From Candidatus Omnitrophota bacterium (lineage in GTDB: Bacteria > Omnitrophota > Gorgyraeia > Velamenicoccales > Velamenicoccaceae), in assembly GCA_003451585.1 (NCBI GenBank), contig DMEU01000011.1, positions 62,744 to 126,743 of the forward strand: DNA of 64,000 nt. The letters run 5' to 3'. Position 1 is the stretch's first letter, and every line of letters begins with the position of its first letter. Below the pieces are notes generated by a model that worked only from the letters and a program-made list of their open reading frames with translations, had not been told where the DNA came from and made no database searches. Made by a program: the position numbers and the translations under genes. Below are positions 24,483 to 33,028 of the stretch, one piece after another.

Positions 24483-26666
24483 ATGCATAAGAATTTACTT
24501 TATCGTATATTGTTGATCGCAGGTGTCGTGCTTGTATCGGTCTTTTTGGCATTCCCCCTGCAGAAGCGCATCAATCTTGGCCTTGACCTGCAGGGCGGGA
24601 TGTATCTTATCCTGCGCGTCGATACTTCCAAGTTGGCTGAAAAGGCAAAGATCGATGCGGTTGAGCGTGCTTTAGAGATCATCCGTAACAGGATAGACCA
24701 GTTTGGCGTAAAGGAGCCGCTCGTCCAGATACAGGGTGAAGACCAGATAGTCGTGCAATTACCCGGCTTGACTGACAGGACAAGGGCCTTGGACCTGATA
24801 GGCCGCACCGCGCTTTTGGAATTCAAGCTGGTTTCAGGCGATACCAAGCTTATCGCCGATGCTTTGGCGGGTAATGTGCCGGAAGGCTATGAATTAAAGG
24901 AAGTGGAAAAAGAGAAGGTCCTTTTGTTCCAGGCAGCTGAATTGACAGGGGATTACCTGGAGACGGCGGATGTGCAGTTTGACCAGAGCTCTTTCGGGCA
25001 GCCTGTCGTATCCATGAAGTTGAAAGGCGAAGGCATAAAAAAGTTCTCTGAATTGACGAAAAATAACGTAGGGAACCGCCTTGCGATAGTATTAGACGGA
25101 CGCGTATATTCTGCTCCCAGGATAAATGAGCCGATACCAAGCGGTGAGGCGGTCATAACCGGCAGGTTTACGCCTGATGAGGCCAAAGACCTGGCTATTG
25201 TGTTACGCTCCGGCGCGCTTCCGGCCCCGTTGGTCGTGGAAGAAGAAAGGACCGTAGGCCCTTTACTTGGGCAGGATTCTATACGTAAGGGGGTCGCAGC
25301 CTGTGTCGTAGGCTTGTCCCTGGTCTTTCTCTTTATGGTCTACTATTATGGCGCGGTCGGCTTCGTAGCAAATATCGCTCTTATCTTTAACATATTGCTG
25401 ATCTTGGCTGGCATGGGGTTATTCCATGGTACCCTGACCCTTCCCGGTATTGCGGGTATCATTTTGACGATAGGCATGGCGGTAGATGCCAATGTGCTTA
25501 TCAATGAGAGGATGAGGGACGAGTTAAAAACAGGTAAGACTATAAGGGCGGCAGTTGCCAACGGTTATGATAAGGCCTTTAGCGCCATTTTCGATTCTAA
25601 TGTAACTACCCTTATCGCGGCGTTCTTTCTATTTCAGTTCGGAACAGGCCCTATAAGGGGTTTTGCCGTTACGCTGACCATCGGCCTTCTCGCCAGCATG
25701 TTTACTTCTATAGTCGTTACGCGTGTGATCTTTGATTTTTTGCTCTCTAAAAATAAATTAAAGAGTTTTAAATTCAAGGCCTTTATTAAAAAAGAGACCA
25801 CTTTTGATTTTATAGGCAAGAGGCGAATTTTTTATGTTCTTTCAGGGATCATCTTTATCATCGGTATGGTTGCAGTTGCCACCCGCGGCAGCCAGGCTTA
25901 CGGCGTCGAGTTTTCCGGCGGCCAGCTGCAGGAGTATATTTTTGAAAAGAGCGTGCCGATAGAGTCTTTCAGGTCTTCTTTGAAAAATATAGGATTAGGG
26001 GAGACGATGGTCCAGCAGGTGCGTGAAAATCCACGCCAGGTGATAATCAGGGGAAGCCAGGATTCGGCCGATGCCATACAGGCCGAGTTCAAGAAGAGTT
26101 TTCCGGGTAATAAATTCGAGGTCCTTCGCATCGAAAAGATAGGGCCGACGATAGGCAGGGAGTTGAAGAAAAAAGCCGTTTTCGCCATGGTCTTCTCGTT
26201 ATTGGGCATACTCGTGTATGTCGCGATACGCTTTAAGCACATGGATTTTTCTATCGGAGGCGTATTCGCGTTGTTGCATGACGTTATCCTGACAGGCGGG
26301 TTCCTAGTCCTTATGAACCGCCAGATAGACCTTCTTACCGTTACTGCCTTGCTGACCATAGCCGGTTATTCTATTAACGATACGATAGTTATCTACGACA
26401 GGGTCAGGGAGTTGATGAGAACGAAGTATAAAATGACCTTGAAGGATATAATCAATTTGTCCTTAAACCAGACTTTATCGCGTACGATCCTGACCTCTTT
26501 TTCGACGCTTCTGGTCGTGGTCTCTATGTATGTATTGGGCGGAGAGATATTGAATTCATTCGCCCTGGCCTTGCTTTTTGGTTTTATCATAGGGTGTTAT
26601 TCCACGATATTCATAGCAAGCCCTATAGTTCTTGCCTGTCGGTCGTTATTGAAGCAAGCCCGATAA
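24483..26666 (+). CDS. secDF: Fused protein translocase subunit SecDF
   Basis: This 727-residue RND-type protein joins SecD (about 1-430) and SecF (about 440-727); the two are separate in E. coli. The SecD half has NLGLDLQGGMYLILRVD, the P1 domain, and DANVLINERMRDE in its TM4 region. The SecF half has GVEFSGGQLQEYIFE, YSINDTIVIYDRVREL, and NQTLSRTILTSFST. Twelve membrane segments are expected. It uses the proton gradient to pull exported proteins through SecYEG. Confidence 0.96.
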   Translation: MHKNLLYRILLIAGVVLVSVFLAFPLQKRINLGLDLQGGMYLILRVDTSKLAEKAKIDAVERALEIIRNRIDQFGVKEPLVQIQGEDQIVVQLPGLTDRTRALDLIGRTALLEFKLVSGDTKLIADALAGNVPEGYELKEVEKEKVLLFQAAELTGDYLETADVQFDQSSFGQPVVSMKLKGEGIKKFSELTKNNVGNRLAIVLDGRVYSAPRINEPIPSGEAVITGRFTPDEAKDLAIVLRSGALPAPLVVEEERTVGPLLGQDSIRKGVAACVVGLSLVFLFMVYYYGAVGFVANIALIFNILLILAGMGLFHGTLTLPGIAGIILTIGMAVDANVLINERMRDELKTGKTIRAAVANGYDKAFSAIFDSNVTTLIAAFFLFQFGTGPIRGFAVTLTIGLLASMFTSIVVTRVIFDFLLSKNKLKSFKFKAFIKKETTFDFIGKRRIFYVLSGIIFIIGMVAVATRGSQAYGVEFSGGQLQEYIFEKSVPIESFRSSLKNIGLGETMVQQVRENPRQVIIRGSQDSADAIQAEFKKSFPGNKFEVLRIEKIGPTIGRELKKKAVFAMVFSLLGILVYVAIRFKHMDFSIGGVFALLHDVILTGGFLVLMNRQIDLLTVTALLTIAGYSINDTIVIYDRVRELMRTKYKMTLKDIINLSLNQTLSRTILTSFSTLLVVVSMYVLGGEILNSFALALLFGFIIGCYSTIFIASPIVLACRSLLKQAR

Positions 26667-26674
26667 AGTGATGC

Positions 26675-28567
26675 ATGTTTAAAAGCTTCAAGTTTTTTGA
26701 AGGACAGAGCCTCGATATAGAAAGTTTTCTTCGTGCCCTGGTCTCATTAGGCTATAGGCGCCAGGACAAGGTGCAGGAAGAAGGGGATTTTTCAAGGCTG
26801 GGCGGCGTTGTATCTGTGTTTGCCGTTACCTTTGAATATCCCGTACGCATCGAATGGGATAACGATTCGATCTGTTCCATAGAAAGCTTTAGCACGGCAA
26901 CAGGGAAGTCTTTCTGGAAACACAAGATAGTTATCCTCCTGCCCAAGAGGGCCAGGTCCCGTCCCCTTTTAGCGAAGTTCGCAAGCGAGTTGCCGTTAGC
27001 CAACTTTGTCGATATAAAAAAGGGTGATCTTGTAGTGCATCAGCAACACGGCGTTGGGATCTATCTTGGCATTGAGAAGGTCAGGGTCGCAGATACCGAA
27101 CGTCAACATCTGGTCATTAAGTATGCCGGCGAGGACAAGCTTTTTGTGCCTGTAGACCAGATGCACCTTGTGCAGAAGTATATCAGCTTCGGCGGCAGGC
27201 CGCCCAAGGTCAACAGGCTTGGGTCCGGGCACTGGAAGCGTTCAAAATTACGGGCACAGAAGGCCACCATGAGGGTGGCGCTCGATCTTTTAAAATTACA
27301 GGCTTTGCGTAAGACCGTAGGCGGTTTTGCCTTTTCAAAAGACGCAGAGTGGCAGAGGGAGTTCGAGGAGACCTTCCCGTACGATGAGACAGTCGACCAG
27401 ATAAAGGCGGTTGAAGATACAAAGAAGGATATGGAATCGCCTTACGCTATGGACAGGCTTTTATGCGGGGATGTCGGTTACGGCAAGACAGAGATCGCGA
27501 TGCGTGCGGCTTTTAAGGCTGTCATGGACAATAAGCAGGTCGCGATACTCGTGCCTACGACCATATTGGCTGAACAGCACTACCAGAATTTCATTAAAAG
27601 GATAGGGTCATTTCCTATCAGAGTGGATATGCTCAGCCGTTTTAAGACGCCGGCACAACAGAAGGCGATATTAGGCGCAGTAGCCGCAGGCGGCGTGGAT
27701 ATCATAATCGGCACGCATCGCCTGCTTTCCTGCGATATAGTTTTTAAGGACCTGGGCCTCGTGGTCGTAGACGAGGAGCAGCGTTTCGGTGTAAAGCATA
27801 AGGAAAAGTTAAAGGAGATGCGGGCGTTGGTAGATGTCCTGACGCTTACGGCGACACCTATCCCAAGGACGCTTTATATGGCCTTGATGGGCGCAAAGGA
27901 TATTTCTGTAGTCAATACGCCTCCCGAGAACAGGCAGCCGATAGAGACACACATTGTGGCATTTGATAAGGCGTTGTTCGCTCAGGCTATAGAACGTGAA
28001 TTGAAAAGGTCCGGCCAGGTCTATTTTGTCCATAACAGGGTCGAGGATATCGAAGAGCTCGCAAGGGAGGTACGCAAGTTCTCTCCTGCCGGCGCACGGG
28101 TGGAATTCGCGCATGGTCAGATGCCGGCAAAGCTTTTGGAAAAGATAATGCTGGATTTTTTAAATAATCGTATAGATGTGCTGGTTTCTACGACAATTAT
28201 CGAATCCGGCATAGATGTACCTAATGCCAATACGATGATCGTTAATAACGCGGATTGTTTTGGTTTGGCTGACCTGCATCAATTACGCGGCCGTGTCGGC
28301 AGGTTTGCGCGTAGGGCATACGCTTATCTTGCAGTTAAAGCCGGTAAGCCTTTGTCAACCGAGGCAAGAAAACGCCTGGATGCTATAGCCGAATATAGCG
28401 AGCTTGGGTCCGGTTTTAAGATCGCAATGGAGGATCTTGAGATAAGGGGCGCTGGAAATTTGCTTGGTTTGGAACAGCATGGCCATATCGCGGCAGTAGG
28501 CTTTGACTTATATTGCCGGCTTTTAAGGGAGTCAGTCTCTTCGTTAAGCCAACACAGCATGAATTAG
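26675..28567 (+). CDS. mfd: Short Mfd-like transcription-repair coupling translocase
   Basis: This protein is only 630 residues, against about 1150 for usual Mfd. Residues 1-110 keep a remnant of the UvrB-like region (DFSRLGGVVSVFAVTFEYPVRIEWDND). The RNA polymerase-interacting CarD-like domain follows (GDLVVHQQHGVGIYLGIEKV, about 115-170). The RecG-like helicase core has GDVGYGKTE (265-273), VDEEQRFGVKHKEKLK (DEEQ at 366-369), TATPIPRTLYMAL and the TRG-like motif EYSELGSGFKIAMEDLEIRGAGNLLG. The UvrA-binding and the C-terminal autoinhibitory domain 7 are missing. The ends look natural: normal start and stop, tight gene spacing. It may be a constitutively active translocase; this is inferred. 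Confidence 0.88.
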   Translation: MFKSFKFFEGQSLDIESFLRALVSLGYRRQDKVQEEGDFSRLGGVVSVFAVTFEYPVRIEWDNDSICSIESFSTATGKSFWKHKIVILLPKRARSRPLLAKFASELPLANFVDIKKGDLVVHQQHGVGIYLGIEKVRVADTERQHLVIKYAGEDKLFVPVDQMHLVQKYISFGGRPPKVNRLGSGHWKRSKLRAQKATMRVALDLLKLQALRKTVGGFAFSKDAEWQREFEETFPYDETVDQIKAVEDTKKDMESPYAMDRLLCGDVGYGKTEIAMRAAFKAVMDNKQVAILVPTTILAEQHYQNFIKRIGSFPIRVDMLSRFKTPAQQKAILGAVAAGGVDIIIGTHRLLSCDIVFKDLGLVVVDEEQRFGVKHKEKLKEMRALVDVLTLTATPIPRTLYMALMGAKDISVVNTPPENRQPIETHIVAFDKALFAQAIERELKRSGQVYFVHNRVEDIEELAREVRKFSPAGARVEFAHGQMPAKLLEKIMLDFLNNRIDVLVSTTIIESGIDVPNANTMIVNNADCFGLADLHQLRGRVGRFARRAYAYLAVKAGKPLSTEARKRLDAIAEYSELGSGFKIAMEDLEIRGAGNLLGLEQHGHIAAVGFDLYCRLLRESVSSLSQHSMN

Positions 28568-28580
28568 AGGAGAATAGTGC

Positions 28581-29489
28581 ATGGGAAAAATGATCTGTTC
28601 AGTATTTTTGTGCGCTTTTTTGGCTTTATCGGCTTCGGCCGGATCGATCTATGCCGAGAAGCTGGATAAGATAGCCGCGATCGTGAATGGCGACGTGATC
28701 ACCGAGGACGAGGTCTCTACATTCATGAAGATGACGGACATGGCCGAGGAGTCGGGCTTACCTACCTCAGACCCAAAACTATTGAGGCTGGAGCTTTTAA
28801 ACCGCATGATCGAAGACAGATTGATATTGCAGGAGGCCAAGGCCATAGGCCTGAAGGCAGATGAGAAGGCACTTGAAGGCCGCATAAAAGATATAAAGAT
28901 GCGCGCCGGCAGTGAATTGGCGTTCGATATGGCTTTAAAACAGCAGGGATTCAGCCTGTCTGAGCTTAAGAATAAATTACGTAATCAGCTCTTGATATAT
29001 ATGGCTATACAGAGACAGGTAAAGAGCAGGGTGTTGGTCAGCCCAAAAGAAGTCACGGATTATTACGAAGCTAACCCCGGCCTGTTCGTTGCGCCGGAAA
29101 GCGCGTTAGTGGATTCTATTTTCGTTAAAGATAAAGATACGTTGGCCAGTGTTGAAGCGCTTTTAGCTAAAGGGACAGATTTTAAAGACGTGGCAAAAGA
29201 ACTATCGCAGAGGTCGGATCTTGGTATTGTCGCCAGGGGGCAGTTTAAGAAGGAGCTTGAAGATGTGATATTCAGCTTAGAGCCGGGCAAGCGTTCAAAG
29301 CCAGTAGAGGTAGAAGGCGGTTTTTATATATTCTTATTGAATGAGTTGAAGGCTGCTTCGAAGAGGCCGTTAAACGATGTTAAGGACGAGGTCACCTTAA
29401 TGCTTGAAAACCAGAAGACGGAGAAGAAGTTGAAGGAGTGGCTGGAGGCCTTGAAACATAAGGCGTATATATCTATAAGGGAAGAATGA
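28581..29489 (+). CDS. SurA-like peptidyl-prolyl isomerase/chaperone
   Basis: This 302-residue exported protein has a signal peptide (to about residue 25, IYAEK). The SurA N-terminal chaperone signature follows (KIAAIVNGDVITEDEV, LRLELLNRMIEDRLILQEAK). One parvulin-type domain is at about 165-255 (FVKDKDTLASVEALLAKGTDFKDVAKELS...GQFKKELEDVIFSLEPGKRSKPVEVEGGFYIFLL). It would assist outer-membrane protein folding in the periplasm. Its position before pdxA and rsmA matches the surA-pdxA-ksgA order of proteobacteria. It overlaps pdxA by four bases. Confidence 0.88.
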   Translation: MGKMICSVFLCAFLALSASAGSIYAEKLDKIAAIVNGDVITEDEVSTFMKMTDMAEESGLPTSDPKLLRLELLNRMIEDRLILQEAKAIGLKADEKALEGRIKDIKMRAGSELAFDMALKQQGFSLSELKNKLRNQLLIYMAIQRQVKSRVLVSPKEVTDYYEANPGLFVAPESALVDSIFVKDKDTLASVEALLAKGTDFKDVAKELSQRSDLGIVARGQFKKELEDVIFSLEPGKRSKPVEVEGGFYIFLLNELKAASKRPLNDVKDEVTLMLENQKTEKKLKEWLEALKHKAYISIREE

Positions 29490-30436
29490 AGACCGTAAAT
29501 ATAGCCGTAAGCATGGGGGATCCTTGCGGGATAGGGCCTGAGGTCATAGCTAAGGCAGCATCGCAGATGAGCCGCATTCGTCACGCGGCTTTTTTTATTT
29601 TTGGGGATAAGGGGCTTTTGTCTGGTTGCGGTTTAAAGGGGGCACGGAATATTTTTTTGGCGGACATAAAAAATGGTTCGGGAGAGGTTTTTGAGCCCGG
29701 GGTGCCGTCTCTTGCCGGTGCGCGTGCAAGCCTGAGATACCTTGATGCTGCTGTCGCTTTTATCAAACGTAAATGTGCCGGGGCGCTGGTTACCGGGCCT
29801 ATTTCAAAAGAGGGCGTCAGAAAGTGCGGGTTCCGATGGCAGGGGCATACGGAGTTTTTAGCTGATGCCTTCGGCGTGAAGCGCGTTGAGATGGTCTTTG
29901 TTTCAGAGCGGATGAAAGTAGTCCTGTTGACCAGGCATCTTTCTTTAAAGAAGGCGATAAAGGCCTTGAGCAGGGAACATATTTATGATTGCGGCCGCCT
30001 GATGTTCGATCTCCTGAAAAATAATTTCAAGATACCCGGGCCCAGGATAGCTGTCTGCGGATTGAATCCGCATGCAGGGGAATCGGGCCTTTTCGGTGAT
30101 GAGGAGGATCTCATTATCCGCCCTGCAATAAAGAAACTCGGTCGAAAATATAGAGGTTGTTTTTTTGGGCCGTATCCGGCTGATACTGTTTTTTACAATG
30201 TATCAAAAGGTGGTTTTGATCTGGTCATGGCGATGTATCACGACCAGGGCCTCATACCTTTTAAGCTTTTAAGTTTTGATTCAGGTGTTAACCTGACCGC
30301 CGGCCTTCCAATTATCCGCACTTCGCCTGTCCACGGCACCGCCTTTGATATCGCCGGCAAACACAAGGCCTGTCCAGGTTCTATGATCGCCGCACTTCGC
30401 CTGGCAGCAGGGTTGGCGGCCAATGGGCGCCGATGA
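29486..30436 (+). CDS. pdxA: 4-hydroxythreonine-4-phosphate dehydrogenase
   Basis: This 316-residue enzyme works in DXP-dependent pyridoxal phosphate synthesis. It starts AVSMGDPCGIGPEVIAKA, has ALVTGPISKEGV, GHTEFLAD (metal His), VCGLNPHAGESGLFGDEE, GPYPADTVFY, MAMYHDQGLIPFKLL and RTSPVHGTAFDIAG. These cover the Zn-binding histidines and the phosphate-binding region. pdxJ, the next-step partner, is at 52439 in the same window. Confidence 0.97.
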   Translation: MKTVNIAVSMGDPCGIGPEVIAKAASQMSRIRHAAFFIFGDKGLLSGCGLKGARNIFLADIKNGSGEVFEPGVPSLAGARASLRYLDAAVAFIKRKCAGALVTGPISKEGVRKCGFRWQGHTEFLADAFGVKRVEMVFVSERMKVVLLTRHLSLKKAIKALSREHIYDCGRLMFDLLKNNFKIPGPRIAVCGLNPHAGESGLFGDEEDLIIRPAIKKLGRKYRGCFFGPYPADTVFYNVSKGGFDLVMAMYHDQGLIPFKLLSFDSGVNLTAGLPIIRTSPVHGTAFDIAGKHKACPGSMIAALRLAAGLAANGRR

Positions 30437-31251
30437 AGAGCGCGCTGCCGCCTTTAAAGCGTTTCGGCCAGAATTTCCTTATCGATAAAAATATTATAGC
30501 TAAGATCATCAAGGCTGCGGCTGTTTCGGACAAGGACAACGTCCTTGAGGTCGGTCCAGGGCATGGCGCATTGACTTTTGAAGTGGCCAAGAAGGCACGA
30601 AGGGTGTTGGCCGTTGAAATAGACAGAGGCCTGTGCGCTGATCTTGGTGCAGCAGCAGCGGGCTATGAAAATATAAGTATTTTCTGCTGTGATATCCTAA
30701 AATTTGACCTCAAGGCTGTGCTTAGAAAAAATAGGATCAGATCCGTAAAAGTCGTAGCAAATGTACCGTATTACATCACAACACCTATAATTGAATATTT
30801 CTTCAAAAATATTCCACGCCTGGATGATATTTTTATCATGGTCCAAAAAGAGGTAGCAGAACGTATGACGGCGCCGTCCGGCAGCAAGTCTTACGGGTCG
30901 CTTTCATGTTTCGTCAATTATTTCAGCCGTCCACAGGCCCTGTTTAAGATCAGGGGCACTTGTTTTTATCCTGCCCCTAAGATCGACTCCTGTTTTGTCA
31001 GGCTCAAGCCTTATGCGGACCCTGGTTCTTTTCACGGCGTCAAGTCAGAGCCTTTATTATTTGAGATCATCCGCGCCGCTTTCGGCCAGAGGAGAAAAAG
31101 GCTCTTTGGGTCGCTTTCAAAGCTGTTTAAAAAAGAAGAACTTTACTGCATCGATTGCGCGGCCATGCTGCAACGCCGCCCTGAAGAACTGGCACTTGCG
31201 GATTTTGTCAGGTTGAGCAATGTAGTTTTTGACTTTTACGGGGCAGGATGA
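30433..31251 (+). CDS. rsmA: 16S rRNA dimethyladenosine transferase
   Basis: This 272-residue KsgA-type enzyme dimethylates A1518 and A1519 of 16S rRNA late in 30S assembly. It has RFGQNFLIDKNI at the N-terminus, the SAM motif VLEVGPGHGALTFEVAKKA, and the catalytic VVANVPYYITTPII (N-x-P-Y). The C-terminal domain has FYPAPKIDSCFVRL and FGQRRKRLFGSL. It overlaps pdxA by four bases. A promoter for gatCAB lies across its 3' end. Confidence 0.97.
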   Translation: MKSALPPLKRFGQNFLIDKNIIAKIIKAAAVSDKDNVLEVGPGHGALTFEVAKKARRVLAVEIDRGLCADLGAAAAGYENISIFCCDILKFDLKAVLRKNRIRSVKVVANVPYYITTPIIEYFFKNIPRLDDIFIMVQKEVAERMTAPSGSKSYGSLSCFVNYFSRPQALFKIRGTCFYPAPKIDSCFVRLKPYADPGSFHGVKSEPLLFEIIRAAFGQRRKRLFGSLSKLFKKEELYCIDCAAMLQRRPEELALADFVRLSNVVFDFYGAG

Positions 31252-31257
31252 TATATT
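31229..31257 (+). promoter_or_regulatory. Candidate sigma-70 promoter of gatCAB
   Basis: TTGACT (31229-31234) and TATATT (31252-31257) are separated by 17 bp and lie over the end of rsmA, 39 bp before the gatC start. The gatC ribosome binding site is AAGGAG, at about 31283-31288. Confidence 0.6.
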
Positions 31258-31295
31258 ATAACGATTAAAATGATTGCTGCACAAGGAGTAATGGC

Positions 31296-31583
31296 ATGGC
31301 AATATCAAAAGATGAGGTGAAGTATATCGCTAATCTGGCGCGGCTCGGGCTTACGGAGCCTGAAGTGGAGCATTTCCGAGAGCAGTTGGGAGACATACTC
31401 GGATATGTCGATAAGTTGAAAAAAGTCGATGTCTCCGGTATGTCTCCTATGGCGCACGTTCTGGACATCAAGAACATATACCGCCCGGATAATATCTCGC
31501 CTTCTATCGCCCCTGAAAAGATCCTTAAGTATGCGCCGCAGCACGAAGGTTCTTTTTTTAAGGTGCCGAAAGTGATCGAATGA
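31296..31583 (+). CDS. gatC: Asp-tRNA(Asn)/Glu-tRNA(Gln) amidotransferase subunit C
   Basis: This 95-residue GatC wraps around and stabilises GatA in the GatCAB complex. It has the typical DEVKYIANLARLGLTEPEVEHFREQLGDILGYVDKLKKVDVSGMSP and ends LRPD-like (YRPDNISPS...KYAPQHEGSFFKVPKVIE). It starts the gatCAB run and overlaps gatA by four bases. Confidence 0.96.
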   Translation: MAISKDEVKYIANLARLGLTEPEVEHFREQLGDILGYVDKLKKVDVSGMSPMAHVLDIKNIYRPDNISPSIAPEKILKYAPQHEGSFFKVPKVIE

Positions 31584-33028
31584 AACTCAATTTTTTAACT
31601 GCGCATGAGTTATTGGAGCCGCCTGGACAGGGGAGTATCTCCTCAGGTGATATCGTCTCCGACCTGAAGGGTCGCATTGAAAGCGTAGAGCCCAAGGTAA
31701 AGGCTTATGCGAGGCAGCCTTTTTTTGAAAAAGCGCTCAACCAGAAGCTTGAGGCCGGCTGGTTAAAAGGCCTGCCTGTTTCTATCAAGGATAATATATG
31801 TAGCGACGGAGATCTGACCGAGTGCGCCTCGCGGATACTTTGCGGTTTTGTGGCGCCTTATGATGCGACTGTCGTAAAAAAATTAAGGGAGCAGGGCGCG
31901 CTTATTTTTGGGAAAACGAACATGGATGAGTTCGCCTTTGGTTCTTCCTGTGAGAATTCAGCCTTTCATCCGACTCATAACCCTTGGGACTTAGATCGTG
32001 TGCCCGGAGGTTCTTCCGGTGGTTCGGCTGCGGCAGTAGCTGCGGATGAGGCTATTATGGCCTTGGGGTCGGATACAGGCGGTTCGATACGCCAGCCTGC
32101 GGCGCTCTGCGGCGTAGTCGGTATGAAGCCCACATATGGCCGCGTCTCGCGTTACGGGCTGATAGCATTTGCTTCGAGCCTTGACCAGATAGGCCCTATG
32201 ACAAAAGATGTGCGTGATAATGCCTTGTTATTAAAGGCTATAGCCGGCCACGACGAGAAGGATGCCACATCCGTAAAAACGCCTGTGCCTGATTACCTGG
32301 CCAGCCTGGAGAAGGGCGTAAAAGGTATGCGGGTAGGCATACCTAAAGAGTATTTTATTGAAGGCATGGACCCTGAGGTCCGTGAGGCAGTGAACGCTGC
32401 AAAGGCTAAACTTTCTTCTTTGGGCGTTAAGTTTATCGAAGTCAGCCTGCCGCATACCGAATACGCGGTAGCCGTTTATTATATAATCGCTACCGCAGAG
32501 GCGTCATCTAACCTTGCCCGTTTTGACGGGGTCCAGTATGGTTTCAGGGCAGCCGTAAAGACAGATGGCGCAGAGCCAGGCCTTATCTCTATGTATAAAC
32601 AGACGCGCGGCCAGGGATTCGGCCAGGAGGCCAAGCGCCGCATCATTTTGGGCACTTACGTCTTGTCCAGCGGTTATTACGACGCGTATTATTCCAGGGC
32701 ATTGATGGTCAGGGCCTTGATAAAGCAGGATTTTGATAAGGTTTTTAATGAGTGCGACCTGATATTGACGCCTACATCTCCGAGCGCGGCATTTAAGATC
32801 GGCGAGAAGACAGATGATCCTTTGAGCATGTATCTATCGGACATATATACCATCTCCGTTAACCTGGCCGGCCTTCCGGCGCTGTCTTTACCTTGCGGTT
32901 TTACAAAGGCCTCTTTGCCTATAGGCATGCAGATATTGGGCAGGCCCTTTGCGGAGGAGGATATCTACAGGCTGGCATTTGCCTATGAGCAGAGCACCCA
33001 TTGGCATAAGGAAAAACCAAAATTATGA
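31580..33028 (+). CDS. gatA: Asp-tRNA(Asn)/Glu-tRNA(Gln) amidotransferase subunit A
   Basis: This 482-residue amidase hydrolyses glutamine and supplies ammonia to GatB. The Ser-cisSer-Lys triad region is complete: GLPVSIKDNI (Lys), VPGGSSGGSAAAVA and GSDTGGSIRQPAALCG (the two Ser). PTYGRVSRYGLIAFASSLDQIGP follows. It converts mischarged Glu-tRNA-Gln or Asp-tRNA-Asn together with GatB and GatC. It overlaps both neighbours by four bases. Confidence 0.98.
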   Translation: MKLNFLTAHELLEPPGQGSISSGDIVSDLKGRIESVEPKVKAYARQPFFEKALNQKLEAGWLKGLPVSIKDNICSDGDLTECASRILCGFVAPYDATVVKKLREQGALIFGKTNMDEFAFGSSCENSAFHPTHNPWDLDRVPGGSSGGSAAAVAADEAIMALGSDTGGSIRQPAALCGVVGMKPTYGRVSRYGLIAFASSLDQIGPMTKDVRDNALLLKAIAGHDEKDATSVKTPVPDYLASLEKGVKGMRVGIPKEYFIEGMDPEVREAVNAAKAKLSSLGVKFIEVSLPHTEYAVAVYYIIATAEASSNLARFDGVQYGFRAAVKTDGAEPGLISMYKQTRGQGFGQEAKRRIILGTYVLSSGYYDAYYSRALMVRALIKQDFDKVFNECDLILTPTSPSAAFKIGEKTDDPLSMYLSDIYTISVNLAGLPALSLPCGFTKASLPIGMQILGRPFAEEDIYRLAFAYEQSTHWHKEKPKL

